Positions 11,880 to 21,902 of a stretch of 64,000 bases of DNA are shown here, in pieces. Each line of letters opens with the position of its first letter. The first letter of the stretch is position 1. Under the pieces are notes generated by a model, which saw nothing but the letters and a program-made list of their open reading frames with translations, had not been told where the DNA came from and did not search any database. The translations under genes were made by a program, and so were the position numbers. Source of the stretch: Reticulitermes speratus (lineage: Eukaryota > Arthropoda > Insecta > Blattodea > Rhinotermitidae); assembly GCA_021186555.1 (NCBI GenBank), contig JAJKFL010000007.1, positions 4,845,249 to 4,909,248 on the forward strand, in the 5' to 3' direction.

Positions 11880-12295
11880 TGTGGAGTTTTACAATACTTT
11901 CACCAGTTATTGTAATCTTGTTCTGTAACGTTACTCTGTGAAGTAACTTAGTAGCGCAGCTAGGTTTTTTCGCGCCCTGGGCAAGTAATCACAATGTTTG
12001 CCCCTAACAAAAATTAAGAACTTTATAAAGAGTCAAAAATTGTTATAGAATTTCCTTGTATTTGACTCGGTAATTCAAAATTTGTTAAACGCAGAAAAGA
12101 GAATTTTTGATTTGTAATATTCATTTTGTCGCCCCTTGGACTCTGCCACCCGGGGCAACAAAACCACTGCTTCCCTCCCCTCCCCCTCCAGCTACGACCC
12201 AGGTTGCTCTCTTCACAGACATGGAAGGTATGCCTTCCCAAACAGACTTTCTGCACTTCAGAAAATACAAAATTAATGGAAACATGAACTAACCA
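11880..12295. other. Unassigned DNA
   Basis: A CT-rich patch lies around 12170-12195. I recognise nothing else. Confidence 0.4.
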
Positions 12296-12297
12296 AC

Positions 12298-12485
12298 TAA
12301 CTCCATGGAGCAGAGTCCTTCTAGAAAAGCTAACAGGTCGTCAGCTAGTCGAGAAATTCCCCGCGTTTTATGGAACCCGAAGGTTCATTACCGCACTCAC
12401 AAGAGCCCGCCACCTGTCTCTATCCTGAGCCATAAGTTGTACCAAAGAATCAGTCCAGGTCCGAGGCTTTGTCAAATGTTTCGTA
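12298..12485 (+). mobile_element. Non-LTR-type repeat fragment (CTCCATGGAGCAGAG type)
   Basis: Nearly identical over about 180 bp to 55767-55948, from CTCCATGGAGCAGAGTCC to CCAGGTCCGAGGCTTT. The peptide reads like [31 protein letters not shown] in diverged copies. The 137-codon frame that starts here is repeat-derived, not a host gene. Confidence 0.7.
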
Positions 12486-13182
12486 ACGTGATAATTTTTT
12501 ACGATGAGGAGTTGTTAGCACTTCGCCCAACCCCCACCCCTTGTCGGCTGTCCGCGACTGCTTATTCAACGTATTCGCAGCTATTCTCTATATCCGGAGG
12601 CCGTTCCTTTATCCGCAACCCGAGGACTCGCCATGCTGCGGTGACAGGGACCGACTTATCTTGGGGTCCATCAATGCTGTGTGTTCAAAGCAAATCCTTG
12701 AGCAATACAGTAGCTTAACCACTTGAAACATGAATTACCTAAATTATGGAGTGTGGGTTCCGTTAAAGGTGAGGCGCTTCTGGGCAGCTGGATGGAGACA
12801 TGAAGCAGGTCAAAATACGTAAGTTAAAATACGAGTGACCTCTGACATCTCAGAAGTAACAGCTGAGGTGGTGTCTCGGGAACTGCCTAGGCAAATTCTG
12901 TGAATATTGGTATTACTGAGTAGTGTCTCAGTTAATCGTGTTATGAGCCGTCCTACTCCCTTACTAGTTTCTATATTTCAGATCTCTTGCCCCATCCAGT
13001 CGTCCTTCGAGCTTCCGCTGGGGGTTGCGTTCCGCCAGTTGAGTAACCTTACAAAACATGACTGCAGAAAGTATAGGTCAAGAAACTGTGTCGTATAACA
13101 CGCAGCTGTTGACAAGAGCGTCACAATTGCTCATTGCACCAGCTCATTGGATTTAACTCATTGGCTAGCTCTTCGCTTCCGT
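12486..13182. other. Unassigned DNA
   Basis: I recognise no supported feature. Confidence 0.4.
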
Positions 13183-14267
13183 CCGTTCGAAACGGTGACC
13201 GGATAAATGCGCACACGACGAAAGCCCACACGACAATTGCGCACAGATAAAACCCCACTGTCATGAATGCTCACAGGAAAAATACCCACACCGATAAATG
13301 CTCACACGGATATATGCTCACACGGATGAATGCTCACAAGGATAATTGCTCACAAGGATAAATGCTCACATTGATACATGCTCACACGGACAAATGCTCA
13401 CACGGTTAGCGTGTAGGCTATGCCTCTGTTTTGTATATTAAGTGAATGGCCACTGGACACAAACTTAGGTTAGCGTTCAGGCTATGTCTCTGTTTTGTAT
13501 ATTAAGTGAATGGCCACTGGACACAAACTTAGGTTAGCGTTCAGGCTATGTCTCTGTTTTGTATATTAAGTGAATGGCCACTTGACACAAACTTAGGTTA
13601 GTGTTCAGGCTATGTCTCTGTTTTGTATATTAAGTGAATGGCCTCTGGACACAAACTTAGGTTAGTGTTCAGGCTATGTCTCTGTTTTGTATATTAAGTG
13701 AATGGCCTCTGGACACAAACTTAGGTTAGTGTTCAGGCTATGTCTCTGTTTTGTATATTAAGTGAATGGCCTCTGGACACAAACTTAGGTTAGTGTTCAG
13801 GCTATGTCTCTGTTTTGTATATTAAGTGAATGGCCTCTGGACACAAACTTAGGTTAGTGTTCAGGCTATGTCTCTGTTTTGTATATTAAGTGAATGGCCA
13901 CTGGACACAAACTTAGGTTAGTGTTCAGGCTATGTCTCTGTTTTGTATATTAAGTGAATGGCCTCTGGACACAAACTTAGGTTAGCGTTCAGGCTATGTC
14001 TCTGTTCTGTATATGAAGGGAATGGCCACTGGACACAAACTTTTCGCCCGTGTGAGCATTTGTCCGTGTGAGCATTTATCCTTGTGAGCAATTATCCTTG
14101 TGAGCATTAATCCGTGTGAGCATTAATCCGTGTGAGCATATATCCGTGTGAGCATTTATCGGTGTGGGTTTTTTCCTGTGAGCATTCATGACAGTGGGGT
14201 TTTATCTGTGCGCAATTGTCGTGTGGGCTTTCGTCGTGTGGGCTTTTGTCATGGAACCGTTCGAAAC
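13183..14267. mobile_element. Foldback (FB)-like element with tandem-repeat inverted ends
   Basis: The left end (about 13197-13410) is a run of roughly 18-bp units like ATAAATGCTCACACGG. The right end (about 14045-14250) is the inverse (CCGTGTGAGCATTTAT). Between them are about ten copies of a 64-bp unit. The whole is flanked by an 11-bp direct repeat CCGTTCGAAAC (13183-13193 and 14257-14267), a plausible target duplication. Long inverted ends built of short tandem repeats are the signature of Foldback elements in flies. There is no transposase inside. Confidence 0.75.
13408..14042. repeat. 64-bp tandem array, about ten copies
   Basis: The unit contains GTTCAGGCTATGTCTCTG and AAGTGAATGGCCACTGG. 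Copies differ by a few substitutions (GCG/GTG, CCACT/CCTCT). It forms the core of the Foldback-like element. Confidence 0.9.
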
Positions 14268-14329
14268 ATCCCATAAAATAATACAGCAGTTTAAAATAAA
14301 GGAGTCAGAATTATTAAATTAAGGGGAAT

Positions 14330-14592
14330 GACCGTGCCATGGCTCAGGCGGTTAGTCGCCGGCCTCCCACTTCGGAGGCCCGGGTTCGATCCCGGGTCAG
14401 TCCATGTGGGATTTGTGGTGGACAAAGTGGCACTGGGACAGGTTTTTCCCCGAGTACTTCGGCTTTCACCTGTCAATTTCATTCCACCGGTGCTCCATAT
14501 GTGGAAGAACGAAAAAAATACTAATCACAATAAGCCTCAAGGCTGCGGTGCGTCTGTAGCATCTGCTGCGGGGCCCTTCACCACAAAACAAA
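14330..14592 (+). mobile_element. SINE family B (tRNA-derived), full length
   Basis: The head CCGTGCCATGGCTCAGGCGG carries A and B box equivalents (TGGCTCAGGCGG and GGTTCGATCCC). The body follows (CCATGTGGGATTTGTGGTGG... CTGTCAATTTCATTCCAC) and the end is CTGCTGCGGGGCCCTTCACC plus an A-rich tail. Six relatives lie in this window. Confidence 0.9.
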
Positions 14593-14693
14593 ATGCTTAC
14601 TGATACTGAGTTCAGAATATTTTATCTTGCAATGTGTTATTTAAAAATGTAAATATTAAAATATATAAAAGTATAATTTTAACTGTAGATTGC

Positions 14694-15012
14694 ATGGGTG
14701 TAACACTTTGTCACACTAAGACATGGGTGTAACACTTTGTCACACTAAGACATGGGTGTAACACTTTGTCACACTAAGACATGGGTGTAACACTTTGTCA
14801 CACTAAGACATGGGTGTAACACTTTGTCACACTAAGACATGGGTGTAACACTTTGTCACACTAAGACATGGGTGTAACACTTCGTCACACTAAGACATGG
14901 GTGTAACACTTTGTCACACTAAGACATGGGTGTAACACTTTGTCACACTAAGACATGGGTGTAACACTTTGTCACACTAAGACATGGGTATAACACTTTG
15001 TCATACTAAGAC
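14694..15012. repeat. 29-bp tandem array, eleven copies
   Basis: The unit is ATGGGTGTAACACTTTG + TCACACTAAGAC. Copies are almost identical, with only three or four substitutions in the array, which indicates recent expansion. Confidence 0.95.
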
Positions 15013-15149
15013 AAGAATTTGAATTTGAAATATGGACACTGAGAACAATAGTTGGACCGAAGGGGGGGGGAGACATGCTGCAGGGACCTGCAAATTGAGT
15101 GGCTGCATAAATTATACTATTCAAAGACATTATTGGGATAATCAATAAA

Positions 15150-15405
15150 TGAATGTGAGATGGGCGGAGCATATAGCACGCAAGGGAAAGATCAATATGC
15201 GGTATAATTTTTGTCGGTTAACCTTAGCATGGATGGGAGGATATTACTGAAATGGATCTTACAAAACACAGTGCGGATTGAATTTTTCTGGCTCAGGATA
15301 GGTTGCAGTGGCGGGCTGTTTGAGCGTTGTAATGGAAAATGAAGTCTGGGGTCCCATGAAAGGCGGGGAATTGCTTGAATAGCTGAATAATAAGTCAGTG
15401 TTTTT
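15150..15405 (+). pseudogene. Non-LTR retrotransposon 3' tail (WINLAQDR type)
   Basis: GATGGGCGGAGCATATAGCACG and CTGGCTCAGGATAGGTTGC encode decayed forms of RWAEHIAR and WINLAQDRxxWR. Similar tails are at 26.4-26.85, 33.2-33.45 and 49.8-50.0 kb. Frames are broken throughout. Confidence 0.55.
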
Positions 15406-16360
15406 TAATTGTAAATTCAGTAATATGTATTTTATTGACTCTTTAAAATTTAAATAGCTTTAGTTTTGGTGATTAAATTAAGGTGAATCAGATAAGCGGG
15501 ACATGTAGCACGTATAGTGAGATGATAAATTCGTACATTATTTCAGAAGAACTTTCTCTTGTCTTTTTCATCCATGCTAAATAACTTTCGCTCGAAATCA
15601 AACTTGTTCTTGTAGTTAGTTCAAACAGCAAACCTTGGCTTCTATGCGGATATTCTGCATAAACATGTTAATTTGCACACTTTAAGGCAGAAACTGAGCA
15701 TAGTGATGCAGCGATAATGCTCTAACATGTTAAACAATGTGCAATTTATCGTCCAAATTCCCAACTCTTACAGCGTGTACAGTTGTTTACAGCATTTGTA
15801 AATAACCTATAAGTCGTAATCACAGCACGTATATTAGTGGTGTCACACAGGCCGTTAGAACAGCGGTTCCCAACCTATTTGCGCAGATTTCGCGTGGCTT
15901 TGGGGTTATTCCAAGAAATCCGCGGATTTTTACGGCTTGCAGCAAGGCTTGCTTCTCAGCATTGCTCGGTTTCCCCTTTATCCTTTATCATTATGTCTAT
16001 TTTTGTGAAGTGTGAATCATTTACAGTGATGCTGTGTTCATAAATTTTGTATTTTTTCTGAATTACGTGCCAGAAAATACAATATTGGCATGTGAGGTCC
16101 GTGAAGATTTTTGAATTAGGAAGGGTTCTCCTACTACGAAATTGGAAATCAGTGTTTTCGAGGCTGTCTGTGCACGTGCTGTACCTTAAAAGGCTGTTTT
16201 GCTCTCAGATTTGGTTGTCATCTCATAGCTGTGATTATTTCCCTAAATAAATTATCTGATTGTCTGTGTTCTCTGTGAGTAGACCTGATTTTGTAATATT
16301 ATTTATACATATTCATGTCGAAAATTTTAGAGGGCACGAGGTGGCTGAATGTCTTTCAGC
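15406..16360. other. Unassigned DNA
   Basis: I see no gene or repeat here. Confidence 0.4.
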
Positions 16361-16668
16361 AAACCAACTTTTTTCTTTTAATAAAACTTTATTTACTACA
16401 TCAGTAATTACATCAATGGAGATATACATCAGTTGACTCGTTGTACCCATTACCAACTTCCAGGTTGCCATTGACACAGGTAATGGACCTGACTATCTTG
16501 TACGAGCCACTCTATTCTTGCATGTAGTGAAATATACAGCGTAACCGCATAAAAAACACTACCCAACCCTCTGCTCTATTCAGAGTAGAATATGTTTTGG
16601 CCTTTTATGCCTGTACTTTTTATACAACTTGAGTAGGTCCTGTCTGGTGTAACAAACCAACTTTTTCT
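16361..16668 (-). mobile_element. Short retrocopy with target-site duplication
   Basis: A 279-bp insert (16375-16653) is flanked by AAACCAACTTTTT(T)CT on both sides (16361 and 16654). On the minus strand it ends AATAAAG, TTTTATT, then AAAAGAAAAAA directly before the duplication. That is a polyadenylation signal followed by a tail, the hallmark of LINE-mediated retroposition. The source transcript is unknown. It has no tRNA-like head and no long frame, so it could be a 3' UTR retrocopy or a 5'-truncated LINE/SINE. Confidence 0.75.
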
Positions 16669-16669
16669 G

Positions 16670-17310
16670 CTATGTAGATTTGAGAGTTGTGAGACTTTCA
16701 TATCCATGTTTCTGTTTTTGTTTTGAAGTTTCTGAACGGCAAAACTCCTCTGTTGAAGTGTATAAGTTCCCTCAAGAAAATATATTTTGTGTTTTCAGTA
16801 AGAGTGAGTTGGTTAATAATTCAAGGATTGATTTATGATTCTCGGAGTGAAGCCAAACCCAAGATACCTTCTGTGGCCAGACGACAAATTATTCAACGTC
16901 AAAGCTGGTGGTAAAAATAGTTAACACTGTGCTATAAGAAGATAGAGCTTTGTTTCGCTTAATAACACATATTCGGATTATACAGGCCCGAACTGAAGGT
17001 GACGGTGATTGATGAATGGGGAAAATGTGGAAGGGCCGAGTTCTGTAGCATTCCAAAAGGTACCGTGCCTGTACTGACGAAGTGTGAAGAGCTACAGTCA
17101 GAGCGAGATTTGAGTTTTCCACGGTGGTTCTTTTAAAGAAAAAGTGTCTGGGATTTTACGCCGAGTCGACTGGGACAGGGGCGCATAAATCCTGGGCCCC
17201 AGAGGGACCAGATGGCTCAATTTGGACCGGTGGTCTCTAATATTTTTGTGTCCAGGGTATGGAAATTCTTTCATGTCACTTTCTGGCGCCCAGAATTTTG
17301 AGGCGGTAAA
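16670..17310. other. Unassigned DNA
   Basis: I recognise no supported feature. Confidence 0.4.
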
Positions 17311-17565
17311 GCAATCCAAAGCAATTACAGGCCTGGACAGGCCCTTAAGGTTACAGGAGGTTGAGGCTCCCAGATTTCTAGACAATCGACACATGAAGGT
17401 GGCAAGGTTGTCAGCCCTACGCACCTGCCGCCTTTACCCCCCAGGAACCTGGTCCTCATTTCTGTTAGAGGCTGAGTCGACCCCAGAGCCATAGTGCGGC
17501 CGGAAGGATTATGTCAATGAAAAATTCCAATGACACTATCGGGAATCGAACCCGCAATCTCGACT
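17311..17565 (-). mobile_element. SINE family C, head truncated
   Basis: It contains the family tail (GGCCTGGACAGGCCC, GGTTGAGGCTCCCAG, GAGGCTGAGTCGACCCC) and the B-box complement GGGAATCGAACCCGC. The tRNA-like head stops soon after. Confidence 0.85.
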
Positions 17566-17742
17566 ACTACTAAATTTTGGGGAAATTTGTGAACCCCTGG
17601 ACCGTGAATTTGTTGCTGGCGTCTGGAAAATCATCATGCCATCATCTTCGGAATCATACACTGCTAGCAGTTTGACGAGTCGTCGTTTCCGCACACCATC
17701 GCCCTGTTTCGACCTTGTGCTTGCACCCTGTCTCCACTAGTA

Positions 17743-18205
17743 CAGTCATCCCGCTCTTTTCGCGGGGGTTAAATTGCGTCACCACCGCGAAAAGCGAAAA
17801 TCCGCGAATAATTTCCCGCCCCTCAAAACTTTATTATTTTTTTTGTTTTCCTTAATAATAATTTATTTTAATGTTTCCTTTTATGCTTAAATCCGCTGTA
17901 GTCATTTAGCCGCAAAATAATAAAAACGAAGAATGAAAAGCATTTGAATTAAGGTTAACGCACTGTTAATATTATTTTGCGAATGTTTCACTTTGGCTGC
18001 TCGCAGTTTCTTTTGTATACAGAAGCAGTGTGATGGGGAGCTGCTTCTGTTTTCCCTTCACATTCTTGAACATCACGCACGAAACGTCTAGAACCTTACA
18101 GAATCTCCTGGAAAGTTCAGGGAATTATTTTTATTTTTATTCTTGTGGCGACTCCTCAATTTGCGAAACGCGAATTACGAAACCGCGTGAAATCGAGGGA
18201 TGACT
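17743..18205. mobile_element. pogo/Tigger-like MITE (463 bp)
   Basis: The left end is CAGTCATCCCGCTC...TTCGCGG. The right end, reversed, is AGTCATCCCTCGATTTCACGCGG. TA flanks both sides (17741-17742 and 18206-18207). One terminal base seems lost on the right. CG-rich sub-terminal pairs recur inside. Confidence 0.7.
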
Positions 18206-18514
18206 TACAGCCTTACGCTATTCGGGGCCATTTGTCGCACTCGCCTGCTTCATCAGTTTTAGTAGACACATGTGAAGTCAAACTGGCGGCGGATATCAAA
18301 ATTATTTATTCTCTGCCCCTCATAAAGAGCTGTCTGGTTACAGCAGCATTAGCGACGGTGTTGCAGTTTATGTTTGCTGCACATTTACGTAATATGTTTT
18401 CCGAATAACCTTCCTAATGTTATCCTTCCATCGCCTCGTTTTTCAAGTGGCTGTTTCCCGTATTAGAATTCTGTGCGATCCTTTTCTCTCATCTGATTTA
18501 TGTCCATAAACCAT

Positions 18515-18697
18515 TACGCCGGGGGTATGGATGTCTGTCTCTTTTGGGTATTGTGTGTTGTGCAGGTAGAGGTCTCTGTGACGGGCTGATCACTCGTCCA
18601 GAGGAGTCCTACCGACTGTGGTGTGTCTAAAAAGTGTGATCGTGAAGCCTCGACAATGAGGGGGCCCTGGCCCACTTAGGGCTGTTGCACTATAGGA
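18515..18697 (+). mobile_element. SINE family A, 5' truncated
   Basis: Starts at GGGGGTATGGATGTCTG, past the tRNA-like head, and runs to the GGGCTGTTGCACTATAGG end. It abuts a SINE C copy inserted at its tail. Confidence 0.85.
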
Positions 18698-18703
18698 AAG
18701 GTA

Positions 18704-18985
18704 AAAGCAATCTCATAACAGGCCTTGACAGGCCCTTAGGCTTCCAGGAGGTTGAGGCTTCCAGATTTCTAGACAATCGGCACATGAATGTAGTAAGGTT
18801 GTCAGCCGCCTTTACTCCCAGTAAATACTCTTGGTACTAATTTCTGTTAGAGGCTGAGTCGACCCCAGGCGCGACTGAAAGGATTATGTGAATGAAAAAT
18901 TCCAATGACACCATCGGGAATCGAACCCGTGACCTTCCGGCTTTTGGAGCAGTTCCTCAACCAACTGCGCCACCGCGTGCCCCGC
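18704..18985 (-). mobile_element. SINE family C, full length
   Basis: The minus-strand head ACGCGGTGGCGCAGTTGG resembles a tRNA A-box region and GGTTCGATTCCC is the B box. The tail ends at AAGCAATCTC...AACAGGCC. It lies directly beside SINE A. Confidence 0.9.
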
Positions 18986-19231
18986 GCCATTGGAAAACAA
19001 AAAATATATATGTGTTTATATAAATATATATGCAGTAGGAGCGTACACTCGGAATCCTTTAATTCTTGACGGCGACGAGGATGATCAAAATCACGAGTGT
19101 ATGTTTTATTTTGTGCCTCATTACGCATGTCTAGAAGCTTACCTCACTATAGATGAATGGTTTGTTCATGTACGATGACTTCCATCTAAATGATCATCTT
19201 CCAGCAGCCACGTATCAACCCCTCCTTGATT

Positions 19232-19530
19232 CAATACACTTTGGGTGAAGGGCCTCGCAGCAGATGCTACTGACGCACCGCAGCATTGAGGCTTATTGTC
19301 AACCCTGTGATGAAGACGAATATTTTTTTCTTCCTTTTTCCAAGTAATGGGGCACCGATGGAATGAAATTGACAGGGGAAAACCGAAGTACTAGGGGAAA
19401 AACATGTCCCAGTGCCACTTCGTCCACCATAAATCCCACATGGACTGACCCCGGAATCAAGCCCGGGCCTCCGCGGTGAGAGGCCGGCGACTAACCGCCT
19501 GAGCCATGGCACGACCGATACAATACACTT
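19232..19530 (-). mobile_element. SINE family B with target duplication
   Basis: The full-length head (GCCATGGCACGAC complement) lies at 19516 and the 3' end at about 19242. A 10-bp direct repeat CAATACACTT (19232-19241 and 19521-19530) flanks it. Confidence 0.9.
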
Positions 19531-20670
19531 ACCGTCAGGGCTGTCACTGGTGTCACGCTTCTCCCAAATCTCTTTTCATCATCTGAAAGGCAATGTTGGC
19601 TCTACATGTTTACTTTGCTGCAGTTCGCGAGGAACTAATGATAAAGTTCTTTATTTAAAACAAATTACATATATAGCAATAAAGTACATCAACATAGACT
19701 AGATTGAACACTAATGTTTTAACTGTGTGTGATGATTTGATCGGAATTCCAGCAATATCTGATGTCTTTATAGTAAGTAAATGCTAATTGACAGTCGGTG
19801 TAACAAAACGGCTGTGTGGGATAAAACACCTTCGTTTGAGGCAAGTGGCTGCTTCGTCTACAAGTGAAGTTTCTGGTATTATACAGTAGCTAAGACATTG
19901 ACATTAATGGCGTATTGCATAGACTGAGAGAATGTGCGCAAAGAGTGTTAGTTGTCTCGATTTTTATACAACTGATGTAAGCATAATTTATGGACACTAG
20001 ATAACAGGAATAAGGTGATGATCAGAAGTGAACATAAAATAGGAGAATGCAAAGTGATGAAGAGAGGAAGGTGTGCACTAACGTGCTGCTATCATGGCCC
20101 AGCAATGCAGGGTCAGACTTCAGGCATCTCCACAACATAGACTTAAGGAAATACATATTCCTGGATATCTGTTAATGTTAATATACGTACGTTCCTGACG
20201 TAATGGCTTGTAGGTTTTACTTTAAATTGATATATCTTAAGCAACTAGAAAATAAGGAAATTTACTGACATTAGGTTTTATAGAAAACAGGCACATTTTA
20301 TAAACCGCTTCTATACGTGCATGTGTGACCGACAGTTTCGTGATGAATCTGCGAGTTATAGTAATCAATTTGGAAGACACTTCACATGCAAGAGTAATGA
20401 GAGTAGTTCACAAATTGTATGACTCCATCCAAATTTGCCTTGGCAGCCATGTGGAAATGTTTGTATTTGTTGACAATTGTTCGGGGTATGTGACGATAGT
20501 GTAAGATATTGGGAGCAGTAACAAGCGTATTACAGCATATAAGGTTAAGCGCACAATTAAAGAATGTGTTGTGGGATGTGAGTGCCAGAGCCCTCATTCT
20601 TTAGCGAGAGAAGCGATAATTTGTAACTACTGGAATCATGTTCCTCTTTAACACTGCTAATGACAACACT
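19531..20670. other. Unassigned AT-rich DNA
   Basis: I recognise no supported feature. Confidence 0.4.
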
Positions 20671-20676
20671 CTCTTG

Positions 20677-20877
20677 CCGGTCGCACTATGCCCTGGAGGT
20701 CGACTCAGCTTCTAACACAAATGAGTACCAGGAATATTTGCTGGGGGTAAAGGCGACCGGTGCGTAGGGCTGACAAACTTACCGCCTTCATGTGCCGATT
20801 GTCTGAAAATCTGAGAGCCTCAACCTCGTGGAACCGTAGGGGCCTGTTCAGGCCTGTACTGCGATAGCTTTACCTTT
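20677..20877 (+). mobile_element. SINE family C, 5' truncated
   Basis: Opposite orientation to the other C copies: GAGGTCGACTCAGC...GAGAGCCTCAACC...GGCCTGTTCAGGCC. The tRNA-like head is missing. Confidence 0.8.
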
Positions 20878-21119
20878 CAATAACAATGCTGTCTGCACAT
20901 AATTAGGTCAGGTATATACAGTATGCTTGAAACTCTTTATTTCAAAATTGGGCCTGCATTTTAAAAGGACGTTACTCTTTGTTTCAGTCGATAATTCAAT
21001 GCGTGCTGATTAAAATTCACAAAACTATTACTTTATCTCTTTTCTTATGTGGCTATGGGGCTTCGTCTCTGAGCCTACGGGATAAACACAATCACGGATG
21101 TTTGAGAATAGATTGCTGA

Positions 21120-21235
21120 GGAAAACAGGTAGACTGTTTGGTCCTGAGTGAAAGTAACAGGGAGGGGGGTGGAGAAGATCACGTGATGAGGACCTTCATA
21201 ATTTGTACTCTTCACAATTTTTTGTAGTGTTGCTT
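21120..21235 (+). pseudogene. Non-LTR retrotransposon fragment
   Basis: GTGGAGAAGATCACGTGATGAGG resembles the decayed GEWRRLHNEEL region of the LINE tail at 26.3 kb. It is short and weak. Confidence 0.3.
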
Positions 21236-21290
21236 TCATACCGCGCAATTTTTTTTAAATAATCTTTGAATTAGAAATACGTGAACAGGG

Positions 21291-21565
21291 TTTGGGACTA
21301 CCCAACTACATTTGCTATGTCTTCCGACACTTTTCGGCCCATCATGACCATTATCAAGGACTCCAATACCACAATACTTTATTAAGTATATAATTAATTC
21401 TAAACTTACATATTCAATTTTATGTTGGTGTTCGCACTATTTATGTATAATCATATCAGTAAACCGGTGGTATTTTCATTTGCTTCATTCAACTCCTTAA
21501 TAATTACCTCGATGGGCCGAAAAGTGTTGGAGACATGATAGAGGTACTTGGATAGCCCCACATCT
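21291..21565. mobile_element. Inverted-repeat element with decayed hammerhead halves
   Basis: GACACTTTTCGGCCCATCATG (left) and the inverse of GATGGGCCGAAAAGTGTTGG (right) sit in arms of about 65 bp (left from 21294, right to 21561). The left arm, reversed, reads CTTGATAATGGTCATGATGGGCCGAAAAGTG, a decayed CUGAUGA...GAAA pattern. Confidence 0.5.
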
Positions 21566-21784
21566 TTTGTGCATAATTGGTTTTAATTCAACACTTGATC
21601 TTCACCAAAGGTTATGAAGATGATGAAAACAATGAGGATGAGATGTGTGAGACATTCAGAATACATGAAAAAGTTAATAAACATACACAAAATTTTGGTC
21701 GGACAATCAAAGAAAAGAGGACATTTGGTCGACTTGAGCGTAGAAAGAAGGATAATACTAAACTAAATCTTAAATAAATACTTA

Positions 21785-21860
21785 CAGGTGTGTGGAATGG
21801 ATTCAACTGGTTCAGGATAGGGCTTGTGGTGGGTAGTTTCACTATTTTAGTGGCACTTCC
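21785..21860 (+). pseudogene. Non-LTR retrotransposon 3' tail fragment
   Basis: GGATTCAACTGGTTCAGGATAGGG matches the WINLAQDR segment of the tails at 15.3 and 49.9 kb. Confidence 0.4.
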
Positions 21861-21902
21861 GGTTACATTAATGGTTTTGAATTTAAACCAGATGAGCAAC
21901 CC

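Noticed and set aside
12305..12718. 137-codon plus-strand frame as a gene
   Set aside because: The first 60 codons lie in a dispersed repeat also present at 55.8 kb. The rest has no signature.
14340..14405. tRNA gene in the GCCATGGCTCAGGCGG... head
   Set aside because: It repeats at 19.5, 25.8 and 37.9 kb with the same SINE B body.
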